From positions 496,001 through 560,000 of the forward strand of contig NHZP01000007.1 of NCBI GenBank assembly GCA_003313425.1: a DNA stretch of 64,000 nucleotides, in the 5' to 3' direction. Positions 25,181 to 38,777 of the stretch are shown here, one piece after another. A program made the translations under genes and the position numbers. The stretch comes from Pseudopyrenochaeta lycopersici. Lineage: Eukaryota; Ascomycota; Dothideomycetes; Pleosporales; Pseudopyrenochaetaceae. Numbering within the stretch: the stretch's first letter is position 1; each line of letters begins with the position of its first letter. The notes beneath the pieces are model-generated. The model was not told the origin of the DNA. It searched no databases and worked only from the letters and a program-made list of their open reading frames with translations.

Positions 25181-28100
25181 TTTGAACAACAATTCGCAGT
25201 AATGAGAGATGCAGAGTTGAGTATGAAGGTATGCATGGCAACAGCACGTCAATGAAAGTTCACCAAGAGTTGGGTTCTGGGACAACTGGCAGGCATTACG
25301 GCGTTCAGGAAATCATTTCGGCAGCATTACCCATATAGAGCATTGGGATCTGGGGTTTGGGCTGCATCACAATCGTTACCGTTCTTCATTGTGGCTACCA
25401 AAGGAGATCTACAAACAGCGCTCCTAATATCGACTTGTTACTTATCAATATCGTCTTCCTTTGGTTCACTTGAATTCTCTAGCTCCACTCTCTCCCCCTG
25501 CACATTTAAAAGTTGTACCCATTTTCTCTCCATATCTCAACCTCCCAACCATCAGCAATTTTCTCGTATTCCCGGTGCTGGTGTCCTCACGAGCCGCGGT
25601 TCTCCCAACAATCCCTCTCCGGCGCGTTCCGCCAAGGTGGCTTGGGCTCCGAGGCTCTGATGCCGTCACCCCGCAGTAACTAGTGGCTTGTTAGCAGAAG
25701 CACCACAAGCCGTCCCTTGCGAAAAGCCGACTCGACTAGACCAGACCAGCGACGGCGGACCAAATTTGGTTTTCACGGGGAACACCGGTCATAACCATGG
25801 ATTGCAATTATTGATAGCGGGTTGTTGGTACGCTCGGTGCCTGACGATCTGTTTCACAATGGTTCAAAGCGTGAGGCAACCATACTTCCGGATCCAAACT
25901 ACGATGAGTTAGCATACTAATTACAGAACCCTCTTTCCCGTCTTTTGCTGCGCACGAGTCAAGTCCAGTTCGTTTGGTCGAAACATCCAGACGCCCAGAA
26001 ACAACAGTGGGTCCAGCGCTCGATCCGTAGTTCAATGGAACCATTCTCCTCGATCGCAGGACTCTTTGGGAAGGTTTTTTTTCCACCAGCTGGGCTAGAC
26101 TTTTGCGGTGTTTGGGTGACTATTCTTGGCCCCAGATCCTCGTCGCGTTAGTATAGATGGTACATGTCCAAGAACAGTCTTACCTATTACCCGGTGTAGG
26201 TGTTTTACTTGGCCGATCTTGGTCGGAAAAGGCAATATGCTGTAGTACTAGCAATCCGTGACTACCCAAAGTGGTCTACAAGCATGCAACTCCATTCCTT
26301 CCCCTCCTGACTTCTGCGCGAAGGTCCAAGGTACCTCACAGCGGCGCCAACTGCTCGAATTTTTACTCTACTCCTCATCTTCTCTCAACAATACTAGTCC
26401 TGCGATGCCGTCGGCCCCACATCCCAGGCGAGTGCGCCCGCCCTCTTCCAGCGGCCCGGGCATCATGTTTCGAAATCCCCACACCCTCGCCAGGCACATA
26501 TAGATCGTCCCATGCTCTTTATACATGTTCTGTTACGCAATGCCCGGGGTAAGGAACGAACGAAGCCTGTCTGTTTCTCCCCGCCAGGATATACTCGCTT
26601 GTCTCCCAGGTTGCCCATGGCGACGAGGTTTCCGGAAGCGAAATCAACCCATGGCAATAGCATTATCCACTTGTTGTTAATTTATTTTGACAGGTGAGTG
26701 ATGCCTAGGGGTCCCTGGTGATTCTGGCACAACTCCTGAATCTGGACATGCAAATTTGCTTCTTGGAGTACTTTTAATATAGAACAATAATTGAGTGGGG
26801 ATGGGTGATTGGTGTTTTCTTTCTTTTGTGTTTCTTTTTCTTTTGGGCGACAGGAATACTACCATAAGGGGGAAGACACAGGCTCTCAAAGTAGCCATAC
26901 AGTGCGGTATGTAGGTGGGAATAGGGAAGCGTGGAAAAAGTCCTGAGATTTGGCTCTGCAGGCAATGCTCAGTCGAAAGGTCGCCCTTAGGTTGTATATG
27001 CGTAACAAATATCTAAGAGGATCATTGGCTGCATTCCACGACTACCGTATGGTTTTTAGAAATACTGTATTAACAATCCTGTTAGCATGTGTCTGGCCTT
27101 TGAATGGACAACATGAAGACATAGAGCATATACCGTTTTACTATGCACTGGTGACAAGGTAGGCATCTTTTGATGCCTAGGCTGAGAGTCTCGCCACAGC
27201 CCACTTGGTATGGCGATGACATAGTAAAGTCTTTCCAATTGCTACGGACTCATCGGCAGAAGAGGCAAAGAACCAAGTGCAAGACATTGAGTGGAGTCGT
27301 TGCTACTTGTGTGCCGAATTGGGCAAAAGGGGGCTTAGCGCGCGCGCATGACATCCGTTCCATCCGCGTTTTCGAGACCTCTCCGCCTACCAAACTTTTT
27401 GACAATTCAGAATTTGGAACAACGACTTGTTCGCCCCCGTATCATTGGAACTCTCATATATATGATCTTGATGTTCAGGGAGTTGAGTATCAGGCGCCAG
27501 CCTGGGCATTGCGGCGTGAACGCAATGCATCGTACCATTCCGGAACGGACCCACTCGGCATGAGCGAAGACTGCTAACGTCAGACCTATCAGTAAGAGCT
27601 CGGAAAAGATGCTGGAATCTAATGTGAGGCATTTGGGTTGCTGGAAGCCAATTTCCTGAACTGCTAATGGTGGTTGAGTGTTCTGGGTGGTTTTTCTACA
27701 TCACTTTTCCCACCATCCATCTCTCTACAGTGAAGACACAAATACAGTGCGGCGCAGTGCCCATTCCTTCGATGTCTCAATGCCTAAGGTCTCGCGCTTT
27801 ATGCGTTTTTGAGCCTCCCAGGCTCCGCGAGGCTGTTCCCAAATGCTGTGCCGTAGTGAAGGGGGCTGTGGACTGCCTGGATATCAAGAAATGGAAGGTT
27901 GAAGAAGCATATAAGTCAAGCTTTCTAGCCAGCCTGCATCTGTACTCTGAGAGCAGACCAATCTGATTTGCGTTATTTGGAAAGTGAAGGTGAAGTCGTC
28001 TGTTTGTTTGTCTTACATTCAAAACACCACCAAACTCAACTCTCAATTTCACCTACACCCTCCAGTGCTTCTGCAAAGTGCTTCTTCTCTCACCCTGCTT

Positions 28101-28302
28101 CTGGTTCCATAGAATCGCCGACCTCCACAGCCGTAGTCACCTGTATCTGGCCCGCTTCTTTTGAGATTTTAGGTTACAGTATTTCGAAAAGGTTCGTATA
28201 CCTCAGAATGCAAACCCGAAGAGCATTGAAGAAACTCAAGTCAGCCCATATGGTTATTCTAACAGTGACAATCAGGCGACGCGCAGCGAGCGCTCTTGCA
28301 CC
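25181..28302. other. gene-poor stretch, 3.1 kb, upstream of the giant gene
   Basis: No coding structure, RNA gene or complete transposon was recognised. The sequence is somewhat more AT-rich than the flanking genes, particularly 26.7-28.2 kb. It presumably includes the promoter of the 28.3-kb gene. Confidence 0.4.
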
Positions 28303-31300
28303 ATGACTCCGTTGGTGGGAGCTACCACATATCTCTATCACCATATTGTACTCCCTCCAAAGCTTCCCCAGGAGGACGATCGCAATGTTGCTCACGAAAA
28401 TCACCTCTTAGGCTCTGTCATCTGTACACTGAATGATCTGAAAAGTATTGTGAATGTTGAGCACCTCGAAACTGTTGTATCGGCCGTTACGACGGTCGAA
28501 AACCTCTGCGCTAGCCGAGATAGCCATGGGAACGTCAGCGAAGCTCAGTTACAACGTATTTTGACCGACTTCGTTGAAAGTGAGACTGATGCAGCAGTAC
28601 CACTCGAGATCAAAGCCCAAAACGCCGGTATCCTCATGAGCCGCTGCGCGGACTACGTAACTTTCGAATTCTTCGAACTCTCGCCCACCAACGAAGCGGG
28701 AATGAAGTTAGGTCGGCTCAAACGGATATTTCCCGGGCCTGCAGCGAGAATCCCAGTGTCGAAGATGTCCTCAGACCTTCGAACTTCACTCGCTGGCACC
28801 ATTGCAAAAATGACAACCCAAACTGCACCAGGGTTCCAGCCACAAGTGCGTAAGAACGGAAGGCTTATCAATGAAGAACGCGATACAACTCATCCTGGGC
28901 TAGTCACGGACTTCTTGATGAATGTTGTCGCAGCTGTGGGTGAGGCAACTGATGTCAAGCGCATCATGAAGAATACTCGTGAAGAGATTTTATGGAGTAA
29001 TTGCCTGCAGCCATGGCGACGATCTCCATTGTGGCTACTACTACGTGTGTCTCTACAGCTTCAACTCGCCCGTAAGGGAACAGAGACGCAACCTGGCGAC
29101 GACCTTTACAAAGCCTTCATGCTGCTGATGCTGTCACGACTACTCGACTCTGTAAGTAGCAAATTTCCCAAAGAAAACATTATATCAAGGATTCCCAAGG
29201 CATCTTGAGCCACACATCAAATCACAAACTTGGGTTAGGAGGCCATGTGACGGTCTTCGGTGTTGCAGCTGGGGCGGTTTGCAATTTCTCCGCCCTGCCT
29301 TTGGCCTATGAATTTTGCTAACCCATTATCACTACTAGGCAAGGACGCACTGGAAAGAAATGGGTAGCGAGGTTACTCAAGTCATCTCTGCAAAATTGAC
29401 TCGCCGCCTGCGCAAGTTCGAGCTTCTCAACCAAGCTAGGAGTCTTCTACCACGTTGGGCGATGCCGATCCAATCTAGTATTATGAGCGCCCATACCGTC
29501 GTTGATAACCACTGGCAGACTCTTGTTGATAATCCGCAAATGAACTTCGACATGACGGCAATGTGCAGCCTGAGACCCGAGAACGACCTCAATACCACGC
29601 TCCAAGGCTTGGACACGTTCTTGTGTGAAGCGAATGCTCGTAAACGAGAGACTTCCTCTTCTAATTTCAACCCCGATAATGCTTATCCCAAATTCGAAGC
29701 CGCTGTACTACCAGACGACATTTTCGACTCCGGTGAATACAAGTACTTTCGCCTGGCAGCCCTCGAGGAGTGGGTTGAACAAAATCTTCGCTCCTGGGTT
29801 GACTTGCGTCTACACCGTACAGAAGCATGTGGAATGCTCCGTAGGCTGATGGAGAGCTATCACTCTAGCGCCAGCGCAACATACGCTGGTATTCCGATCA
29901 GCATGTCAATCATGTATCTCACTCTTGTTGAGCTCTGGGTCGCCTGCGATACTTTAGCATGTAGCCTTTTTCCTTTGCTACTTGACTACAATCCTGAGAT
30001 TTGCGTAGCTGAATTGCAATGCCTGGTACTTCCTTCAAAGACCCAACTGGAGCGGCTGCACAAAGCCGAACGATACATCGAAACCCGACAGAGTACAGCA
30101 GCCAAGAAGCGCCTACCCTCCGTCTTCCGTGACTTCGGACAATCCAAGTCGTTTGCTGTCAAGTATTTTGACCAATCTGACCATCTTCAGGCGACACTAT
30201 CACAGATTGAGAGCGATGCAACTGCGAAGCGACAAAAAAAATGCCAGGAGCTGAAGAACCTCAAGAATAAATACAAGGACCTCATGGATGACTATAACGG
30301 TAGCATTTGCCAAACCCATGAAGTGCTGACAGACCGCTACCATGGGTACTATGAAACTCGGCACAAGCCAGGTTGCTGTCGTTGTGCAAGCAAAGCGCGC
30401 GCAGATTCTCTTACTATCCAAATATTCGAATGGCCACTGTCTTCTGAGCCGTCCCTGGCGAAAGCGACGGTTTTTGAGCTGAAAGTTCCACAAGGCTATA
30501 GCGACTGGCGAGATGCTTCACGGTATATGATCTCGACTGTTCTCGGTCATCAAGAATCATCCGCTCGGAAGCCGAAATCTACATACACTCTCGATATGCA
30601 TCACGGTCTTTCTCTGCTCCTCGGTCCGCAGTATCGATCACAACGCATAGTGCCCCTATCTTCAATCAAGCCTCACACAGGCACTCACCGGAAGCGCCAA
30701 AAGGCTATCCCACACTTAGAAGAAGACGATATATGCCTGAAGAACGCGCTGCGATATGGATATTACGACAAGACTCAGCGCACTATGACTGATACTCATT
30801 CATATTGCACCGATGAAGGGGTAAAGAAGTGCATATATCAATTGCCATCACGGTCAAAGGCTCTTGAGCGCTTTATGTACAAGCCACCTTCTGCGCCGGA
30901 CGGTCTACCTCCGAATGAAGTGATTGTAAGTTCAAGGCACCCTACATGCAGCATTTTTTTGTTACCTCTTCTGAACTGCCTTGCCTAAGTGTACATTACG
31001 TCCGCATTTATGATGGTTGTTATAAGACTATCTGGCATCATCTAGCAAACTTCTGCTTCGTTGTCCTAGTTACTCTGAGTAACCACTAGCTAATTCTTCC
31101 ACTAGGCCAGTTTATCTGACTGTCCCTCTCACTTCTCCATCGATGAGTACAAAGCACTAGCAGCTATTCCGCTTGGTCGCTACATTATCTATTCGAACAC
31201 TCTAGCACAATTGGCGAGTCCTGCCGTAGATTTCACGAAAATAGAGGTACAATGTTTCATGCTTCAGACAATCTATCAAGCTGGACCAGCCAATAAGTAT

Positions 31301-34300
31301 ATCGAGCGCGCAAGCCATCATATCTTGACTAAAGCTTCTTTTGGCAATGCCATGCTGGAGCAGCTTGGGGTCGCGTTGCGACGCGTTTCAGAGAACTGGG
31401 AGTCTTGGAGAGCTTCCGCAACCTTTTGTCTGCTCGCTCGACGTGTTCTCAGTCTCACATCGTCTTCAGATGTATTTGCACGCTGTCTAGATTACCTCGA
31501 CGAGCTTAGGCGTGTTTTTATGACTTGGATATCCCGCCTGAAACAGAGAGCAGCTTCTTCAACAAACACTGATCAAAGGAGCGAGCTTTATTCAAGAGCT
31601 ACGGAAATCGCGCTGCTCTGCACTAGCACATACGACGTTGAAGATACGATTCTAGACACAGTGCTTGAACGAGAGTTCGCCGTTTCGACGCTGCTCCAGT
31701 GCTCGATCACTGTACAGGAGAATCGTAGCACTGCGCGATCTGAATACCAGGATCTTCACAAGGCTGCCCTCCAGTCGTGGAGGTTGCTGATGTATCGTAT
31801 ATTCCCTAAGCTACGCAAAAGCATTCTTCTAGACAAGACAGGGTTATGCGACGCCGTGACAGTCAACTGGGCTGCCTTTCAACCGGCACCAGGAACTCAT
31901 TGGGTCTCACTCAACGGACCGCAGGAACATTGGCTTCATATCCAATCTGGAACCCTCCCGGTACACTTTAACTTGCTTACTGCAGAGCTACTCGTCAACG
32001 GGCTTCCTCTGGCTCGGCTACCTGCAGAATTTATGCGCCATCCCATGTACAAACCTTTGTTTCAGAACTCAACGCTAGAGGTAGTCCCAACAGAGGAGCC
32101 AGGAATGAAGTTCTCTGCAAAATCCACATATCATGGCTATGAACTTCACTTCAGCATGAAGGGACCAGATATGCTTGTTGTGGCCATTGGAAAGAAGTCC
32201 AGGTACATCATACCTGTTAATTCGACCTAATTTCAACACTAATAGATTACAGATTAAGTTTACTCCCCTCAAGTTTATTCCAGAATCGGCTGCCACATGC
32301 ATTCATCACAAGTTTCATTCATTGGTACGATCATACGAAGGACGAGGTTGTATTCCGATCTCGAGAGACTCCATGGTCAACTGATACTGAAAACTGGAGA
32401 TTGAGGCGTGATCGCATCACTCGAGCATGGCGCTTAATTAAGGGTTCGAGCACGCTAGTGAATATGAGAAGCAACTCTTCACTCGTCTTATCCAGATACT
32501 TCCGATTCTTGGAGGACGCAAGTCACATCCACATCGTACTTGACGCCACATCTCAGACAATCGATATTGAACTCCCGCGACTGCAACTTGGATTCTTTTT
32601 CAAGCACAGAGAGCAACAAATACATTCCCGCCAGTACCGTGGAATGATTGTCGACTGCCAACAAGGAATTGGAGCTTTGATTGGTTTGACCAGCAAACTT
32701 ACTTTGAGGAATGCACAGTCGGCTCATGAACGGCTGGTCCTGATACCAGTGCCACGCAAATTCGGAAATGAGTCCATCACTTACACAAATTCGCCCTGCA
32801 TGCATCATGTTTCTGTCGCCATTAACAAGAATGATACGACCAGAGTGTACGCATATTCCATTGACAAAGACCTTGGGCGGATATTGAGCGGGGGTGACGT
32901 GCAAAGTCAACTCTTCCTTTGCTACCTCTTCGCCCTCACTGCACACTGTCTACCGGACCCATTGAACCTTAGAACCGGTACAGAATCTGCTCTCATGATT
33001 TTACAGTCAGCGGCTGTGCGATCATTTGACCTTCTCAATCAGAGTAATGTTGAGCTGTTAGCTCAGATAGCAGGGCTGTCTCCTACGAGGTCATTCTATC
33101 CCGCGAATGAGAAAGTAATGCAAGAAATTACATGGGATGCCAGACTACCTGCGCTTTCTCAGCATCCTGACTTGCGTGCGCGCGTGGAGAGTATATTTGA
33201 TCAAGCGGAGGAGATGAAGTTGTTCTATCCAGACAACGAGGTTTTTGCATTGATCACTGACATGCGACGCCAATTGTCTTCTGGTATGTATAACCAACTG
33301 CTTTTCGACACGTTCACCGAATCCGGAATCATACAGTCTAACAATTATCGGTCTTACTTGCTAACCATACATAGATGTTCACTTGACCAAGCGCGATGCA
33401 ATTCGAACATCTACCTTTCGCATCTCCAGCTTTGGCGCTGAAAAATTTACCAACAATAATGATATAGATTACAATGAAAGAGACCGGCAAAGGGATTCTC
33501 AGAGGGGTCGAAGAGCCTTCGTGGCTGCCACGTTGGTTCTACGAGATCAAGCCGCTCTCGACGGCCCGGTCCCAAATCTCAAGACTGATCTTCTTCGAAG
33601 TTACTTTGGGAACATCAAGATTGAAGGCGTAAATACCTCTTTCGATCCATCTAGCCTTACTTTCGATTCGAAATGGCTAGGTGATTCTACGACACATCTT
33701 GCTGAAAAGTGGTGCAGCTTACATCAAGGCCTAGCCACCTCCTCAAGCGCTTGCAATAAATACGATGTAATGTCATGGCTGTCTACAATGGCCTATGCAG
33801 AATCAGCCGACATGACTGCCATACAAAGTTTTCTGGCTTTCTATAGACTCCACGATCTCGCCACAATAAAGCCACCATCTGCGTCTGACTACAACTTGTC
33901 CCAGGGTAACACCTGGAGTACCGCAAAGATTAATTCCATCGTTCAAGGAACCATCAGATCATACCAAGATTCTACAGAGTCGAGGCTTCCCAGACAAGGT
34001 TCTGAGACAAAAAATCAGCATCTCTCCAGGATACATTCATTATTCCAGAATCGCCAGAATGATGCAGTTCAAAAGTTCCTCTCCGCCCTGCAGCAACAGT
34101 GGCCAGTACGAAAACCAACTAGGCCATCATTACCAGAGATCGATACATACATTAACACTTCGACTGCGATGAAGGTAATCGTAGTTATGTTCGAAGTATG
34201 GTGGGACAATCGACAGTTCCTAGAGTATCTTGACAGGGTTTCAACGACGATGACACGTCAGACTGTCTTACCAGTACCTAGGCAACGCTACGATTTCACG

Positions 34301-37300
34301 ATACCAACTGCGAAGACCATTCTGAGCGATGAAGCTCGGTATTTCGGACTGAAGAATGTCTTTTCCGTAGTGCCCCCTCTTTTATCGGAAGAACGTACGT
34401 ATTTTACTTCGATACGATATCGGCTAATGCTATGGTTCATTCACTGATAACATTTGCAGATCTAAGTCAGGGTTCGCACACCACCCTCATAGCTCCTCGC
34501 GAGCCCCAGATATTAATTACAGAGAGTTCACTGCCTACCAAGAATTCACTCAGGAAAGAGCGACTTCAAAATCTTTGCCAGACTTTGCGGACTTATGCCA
34601 AATCAGCCTGTGAGAAAGATTATATCGAGCAATTGCGCACTAGCTGCGTCGCTCTTGAGGAACACTCTAGCAGTACTCAAGTACAGAGCATTTTGATAGC
34701 AGAGGCCGAAGGTCTGCTGCAAGCGTATCTCCATGATTGCGAGAATCACTTTGATAACATAAGCCGAAGATTGACACAATCTGTAGCGGACAACGTCTCT
34801 TTGAGCGATCAGTTGGGACTGTGTGCACAGCAGTCGCCTCGACTTGGTCCGTCATTTTGGCTCAGTCAATTGCATCGAGACCGCTTTGACACATTGTCAG
34901 CTCCGTGGAAGGCAGCCATGATTGAGTATGGGCTGGCTACCACACAGCTTCATCGTGCACAGAGGCTAATGTCTCTGTCCAAAAAACCAGTCGACCTGAT
35001 TGAAGAGCTCGGTCATGTTGGCCACAGCAATTGGAGTCCTCGTGACCATCCTGAAACCCTTCTGCTCGAAGCTGAGAGCGGTATCATGGTCCGTAAGGAA
35101 CAAGAATTCATTGCACAGTACATGCGATCACCGGATGGGGACAATGTTGTGTTGCAACTTCTCATGGGGGGTGGCAAGTCCACGGTTGTAACACCCATGG
35201 TCGCCACTGCATTGACAGACAAGAATAAGTAAGCCTATAATACCCATTCTACCCTTACAGTACTAAGCTAATGTGATTGAAGGCTTGTTCGAGTGGTGGT
35301 TGCAAAACCTCAGAGTAAGCAAATGCTGCAAATGCTTATTTCAAAACTTGGTGGTCTCCTAAACCGACGTATCTATCATATGCCATTTTCGAGAGCCCTG
35401 CGGCTGACCGCAACTGATGCGGAAACCATTCGAAAACTTTACGAAGGCTGTATCAAAAACCGTGGTGTGCTCTTAATCCAACCCGAACATATCCTCTCAT
35501 TCAAGCTGATGGGCATCGAAATGCTTCTGACTGGCCAGGACAGCACGGCTCGTTCGCTTCTGTCGACACAGCAATTCTTCAACAACATGTCTCGTGATAT
35601 CGTGGATGAGAGTGACGAGAATTATAGCGTCAAGTTTGAACTCATCTATACCATGGGGTCCCAACAATCCATTGAATTTGCACCGGAGCGATGGCTGATT
35701 ATACAAGAAATCCTTGGCCTTGTCCCGCGATTTGCTAGACAGGTGAAAGAGAGCCTTCCTCAGACCGTTGATATCCAGAATAATGGCGATGGCAAGTATC
35801 CTCGGGTTCGGATTCTCCGCAGCGATGCAGCCGACAAACTGCTGGCCTTACTCGCCAAGCATGTGGTCGAATGTGGCATACCTGGACTTCCTTCCCGTTC
35901 TCAATCCCCAACGATGCAAGCCGCAATTCTCCGTTATATCTCCCAGACAGACTTGGAGACGGAGGACATTGAAGCAGTGGAGAACAGCAAGTTCTGGACC
36001 GAATCCACCAAATCTCCGTTACTCTTGGTCCGAGGTCTGATAGCCGGTGGTGTTCTACGCTTTGCACTGAGCACAAAGCGTTGGCGTGTAAACTTTGGTC
36101 TAGACTCGACGCGCGTACCTAATACTGCTCTTGCAGTACCTTATCGCTTCAAAGACTCCCCATCTCCACGTTCAGAATTCTCGCACCCCGACGTGGTCAT
36201 AATTCTCACCCTGCTATCATACTACTACGGCGGACTTAGCGATGAGGAGCTTTTTGATGTAAGTGGTCCATGAGACAAGACACATGTGAAATACACGCTG
36301 ACCCTATGTTTCTACACCTTAGGCATTCCAACACCTTGTTAAATCAGATCAATCAGCAATTCACTATGATGAATGGGTTCGTGCTGCGGCATCCAGCTTA
36401 CCCACGGCATTTCGACAGCTCTCGGGTGTCAGCATTCGCGACCGACATCAGTGCATAACAGAAATATTTCCCGCCTTGCGACATTCAAAAAAGGCCATCG
36501 ACTATTACTTGTCGTATCTGATCTTTCCAAAAGAGCTTAAACAATTCCCGGAGAAACTTTCAGCCTCCGGATGGGATGTTGGTGCCATCAAGACACATCC
36601 AACAACTGGCTTTTCAGGAACGAACGATACGCTACATCTTCTACCTCTTGATGTGAAACACCTGGATCTGCCAAGCCAGAGCCACACGAACGCTCAGGTA
36701 CTATCATATTTGCTTCAGGATGAAACTTCCGTCGAATTACTCCCTTCACGAACAAATCTTAGCAAATACTCGGACGCAGAACATCTGCTCAATGTGATTG
36801 AGAGCCTCAAATCGAACGTAAGGGTCATTCTTGACTGCGGAGCCTCGATACTTGAGCAAAACAACAAGCAGGTAGCAGAAAAATGGCTAGAAATGCGTGG
36901 TGACGACATCCAGGCCGTTGTGTTCTTCGACGACGATGAACTTTCCGTGCTTGACCGCTCTGGCCGTGTAGAGTCCTTTCAAACGTCCTCTTTCGGAAAG
37001 CATTTGGATGTATGCCTCATATATTTGGACGAAGAACATACAAGAGGCACAGACTTGAGGCTTCCACGATATTACAGGGCCGCTGTCACACTTGGAAGCC
37101 AGCTTACCAAAGATCGATTGACGCAAGCATGCATGAGGATGAGAAAGCTTGGGCATGGACAGGCTGTGACCTTCATCGTACCAGAGGAGATATCGACCAA
37201 GATCCATGAGTTCACACGTAAATCTGTGAATTCTCCGATTGATGTTTGCGATGTGCTCTGTTGGAGCATAGGAGAGACATGGCAAGACCTCAAGCGGAGT

Positions 37301-38407
37301 ATGCCACTATGGGCCGTGCAGGGCGAAAGCTTCGAAAAGCACAGAAATCTTCTAAATGGTGCTAATACTACAAAGGAACAGGCCAAACAGTTCCTGGAAG
37401 ATGAGGCTCAAGCTCTGGAAACCCGCTACAGGCCGCGAACACAAGACGATGATTGCTCAACGCAAGTCAGCGGTTGGGACATGTCCAACAAGAACATTGC
37501 CCAGATTGTATCGCGATGCCGTGATTTCGAGGCTATGGGCTTCCGTTCTGCTGCACTGAGCGAAGAACAAGAAAGAGAGTTGGCTCCCGAGATCGAGGAA
37601 GAGAGGCAGATTGAACGTCCTCCACGCATGGTTGCAGAACAACACCAACTTCATCCAGATCTCAAAAAATTGGTATGCTCCGGCGTGCTTGCAGTTAACT
37701 CGAAAGCATTTGAGCCTGCATTTCAAGCGCTGCGTTCGACAAGCGCGGCCAAATCGTTCAACTTATCCCAGTTTCCGTCCTTCCCATCGGACCTACTTGT
37801 CACTGCGGACTTTATGCGGACCGTCAAAATCCCTATTGGTACGCCCAGGGGGTCTTTCATCTCTGATCCCTACCAGAGGCCGGCTCAGTTCATTCTATCC
37901 GTACCTAGTCCTCTTAATGCTGGGACGATACGAAATCTTGTAATCATCAGCCCGTATGAAGCCAACGAAATACTCTCGCACATGACGGATAAGGTAACCT
38001 TGCACCTCTTTCTGCCACGATTTAACGCCAGGTTTGCATCTCTAGACAGGCTAGAGCTTTTCAATGTCGGCCACGTTTTCAATGCCGACTCAATTTCTCG
38101 CAGCCTCACGATGCAGCTGAACCTTTTCGCGGGCAGCTTGTATCTCCGCTCCTTCGCAGAGTACAATGAGTTGTGTGATTTCCTCGGTTTGTTGCGAACA
38201 AAAGCAACAGATGACCAACAGGTCTACGCTGACGGTTTCATTGACCCGCCTGCAGGAACCTGGGGCTTGACGAAGAGTCCAGTTCCCTTCCTTCGAGCTC
38301 TCCTGATGAAGATTCGGCGCGAGGGTGAGGGTGTTGAGAAGACGCATCTGGGCAAGATTTTGAGTGGAGCTCGGTTGGAGGAAGAAGACTTTGTAATTGA
38401 TGTCTAG
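28303..38407 (+). CDS. giant DUF6606/DUF3638/DUF3645 protein with P-loop
   Basis: Eight exons (28303-29151, 29339-30925, 31106-32202, 32253-33283, 33375-34394, 34460-35228, 35283-36258, 36323-38407) give 3,137 residues with every junction in frame. The N terminus (TTYLYHHIVLPPKLPQEDD) and FQNRLPHAFITSFIHWYDH belong to DUF6606. DUF3638 (about 2020-2250) includes the P-loop LLMGGGKSTVVTPM (P-loop Lys about 2101) and RRIYHMPFSRALRL. DUF3645 (about 2395-2440) includes ALAVPYRFKDSPSPRSEFSH and PDVVIILTLLSYYYGGL. Downstream lies DEEHTRGTDLRLP (about 2678). Such proteins are widespread in filamentous fungi and sometimes labelled ubiquitinyl hydrolase, a label I cannot support from this sequence. Introns 1 and 2 are long (187 and 180 nt). 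No signal peptide or membrane segment. Confidence 0.9.
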
Positions 38408-38777
38408 TTGGCGAACGAATTGGTGTGAAGGATTTTGAAAGAACATACATGGAGAATCACGATTGGGTAATTTGCTACACGGAAGCCTATTATGGCGTTG
38501 GACTTTGGGTTTAGAGGAGTTCTTAGATATCTTACGCTCACTCATTAGACTTGCAAACAGTTCAATGAGAAATATGTTCGAGAAAAAGGGTCTTATATAT
38601 ATTCTATCCCATCATCGAGTCCAATAGTTTATACTAGAAATGAATGTGCGCCTCCCAAGGCCCAAATGCTTTTAACGCTAAAATGCACTACCACAGGCAG
38701 CCATGGTCCTTCGATCATGGCCATATGCCACGCTCCACCTGTTCTTCACGAAGATCCTGAAATTGACTCCGAGCTGC
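38408..38777. other. convergent 3' intergenic region, giant gene/pectate lyase
   Basis: A 370-bp spacer between convergent genes with an AT-rich middle (38.57-38.64 kb). Nothing else seen. Confidence 0.5.

Noticed and set aside
28303..38407. Calling the giant protein a ubiquitinyl hydrolase
   Set aside because: I see no Cys/His/Asp protease motif; the label seems to be inherited annotation.
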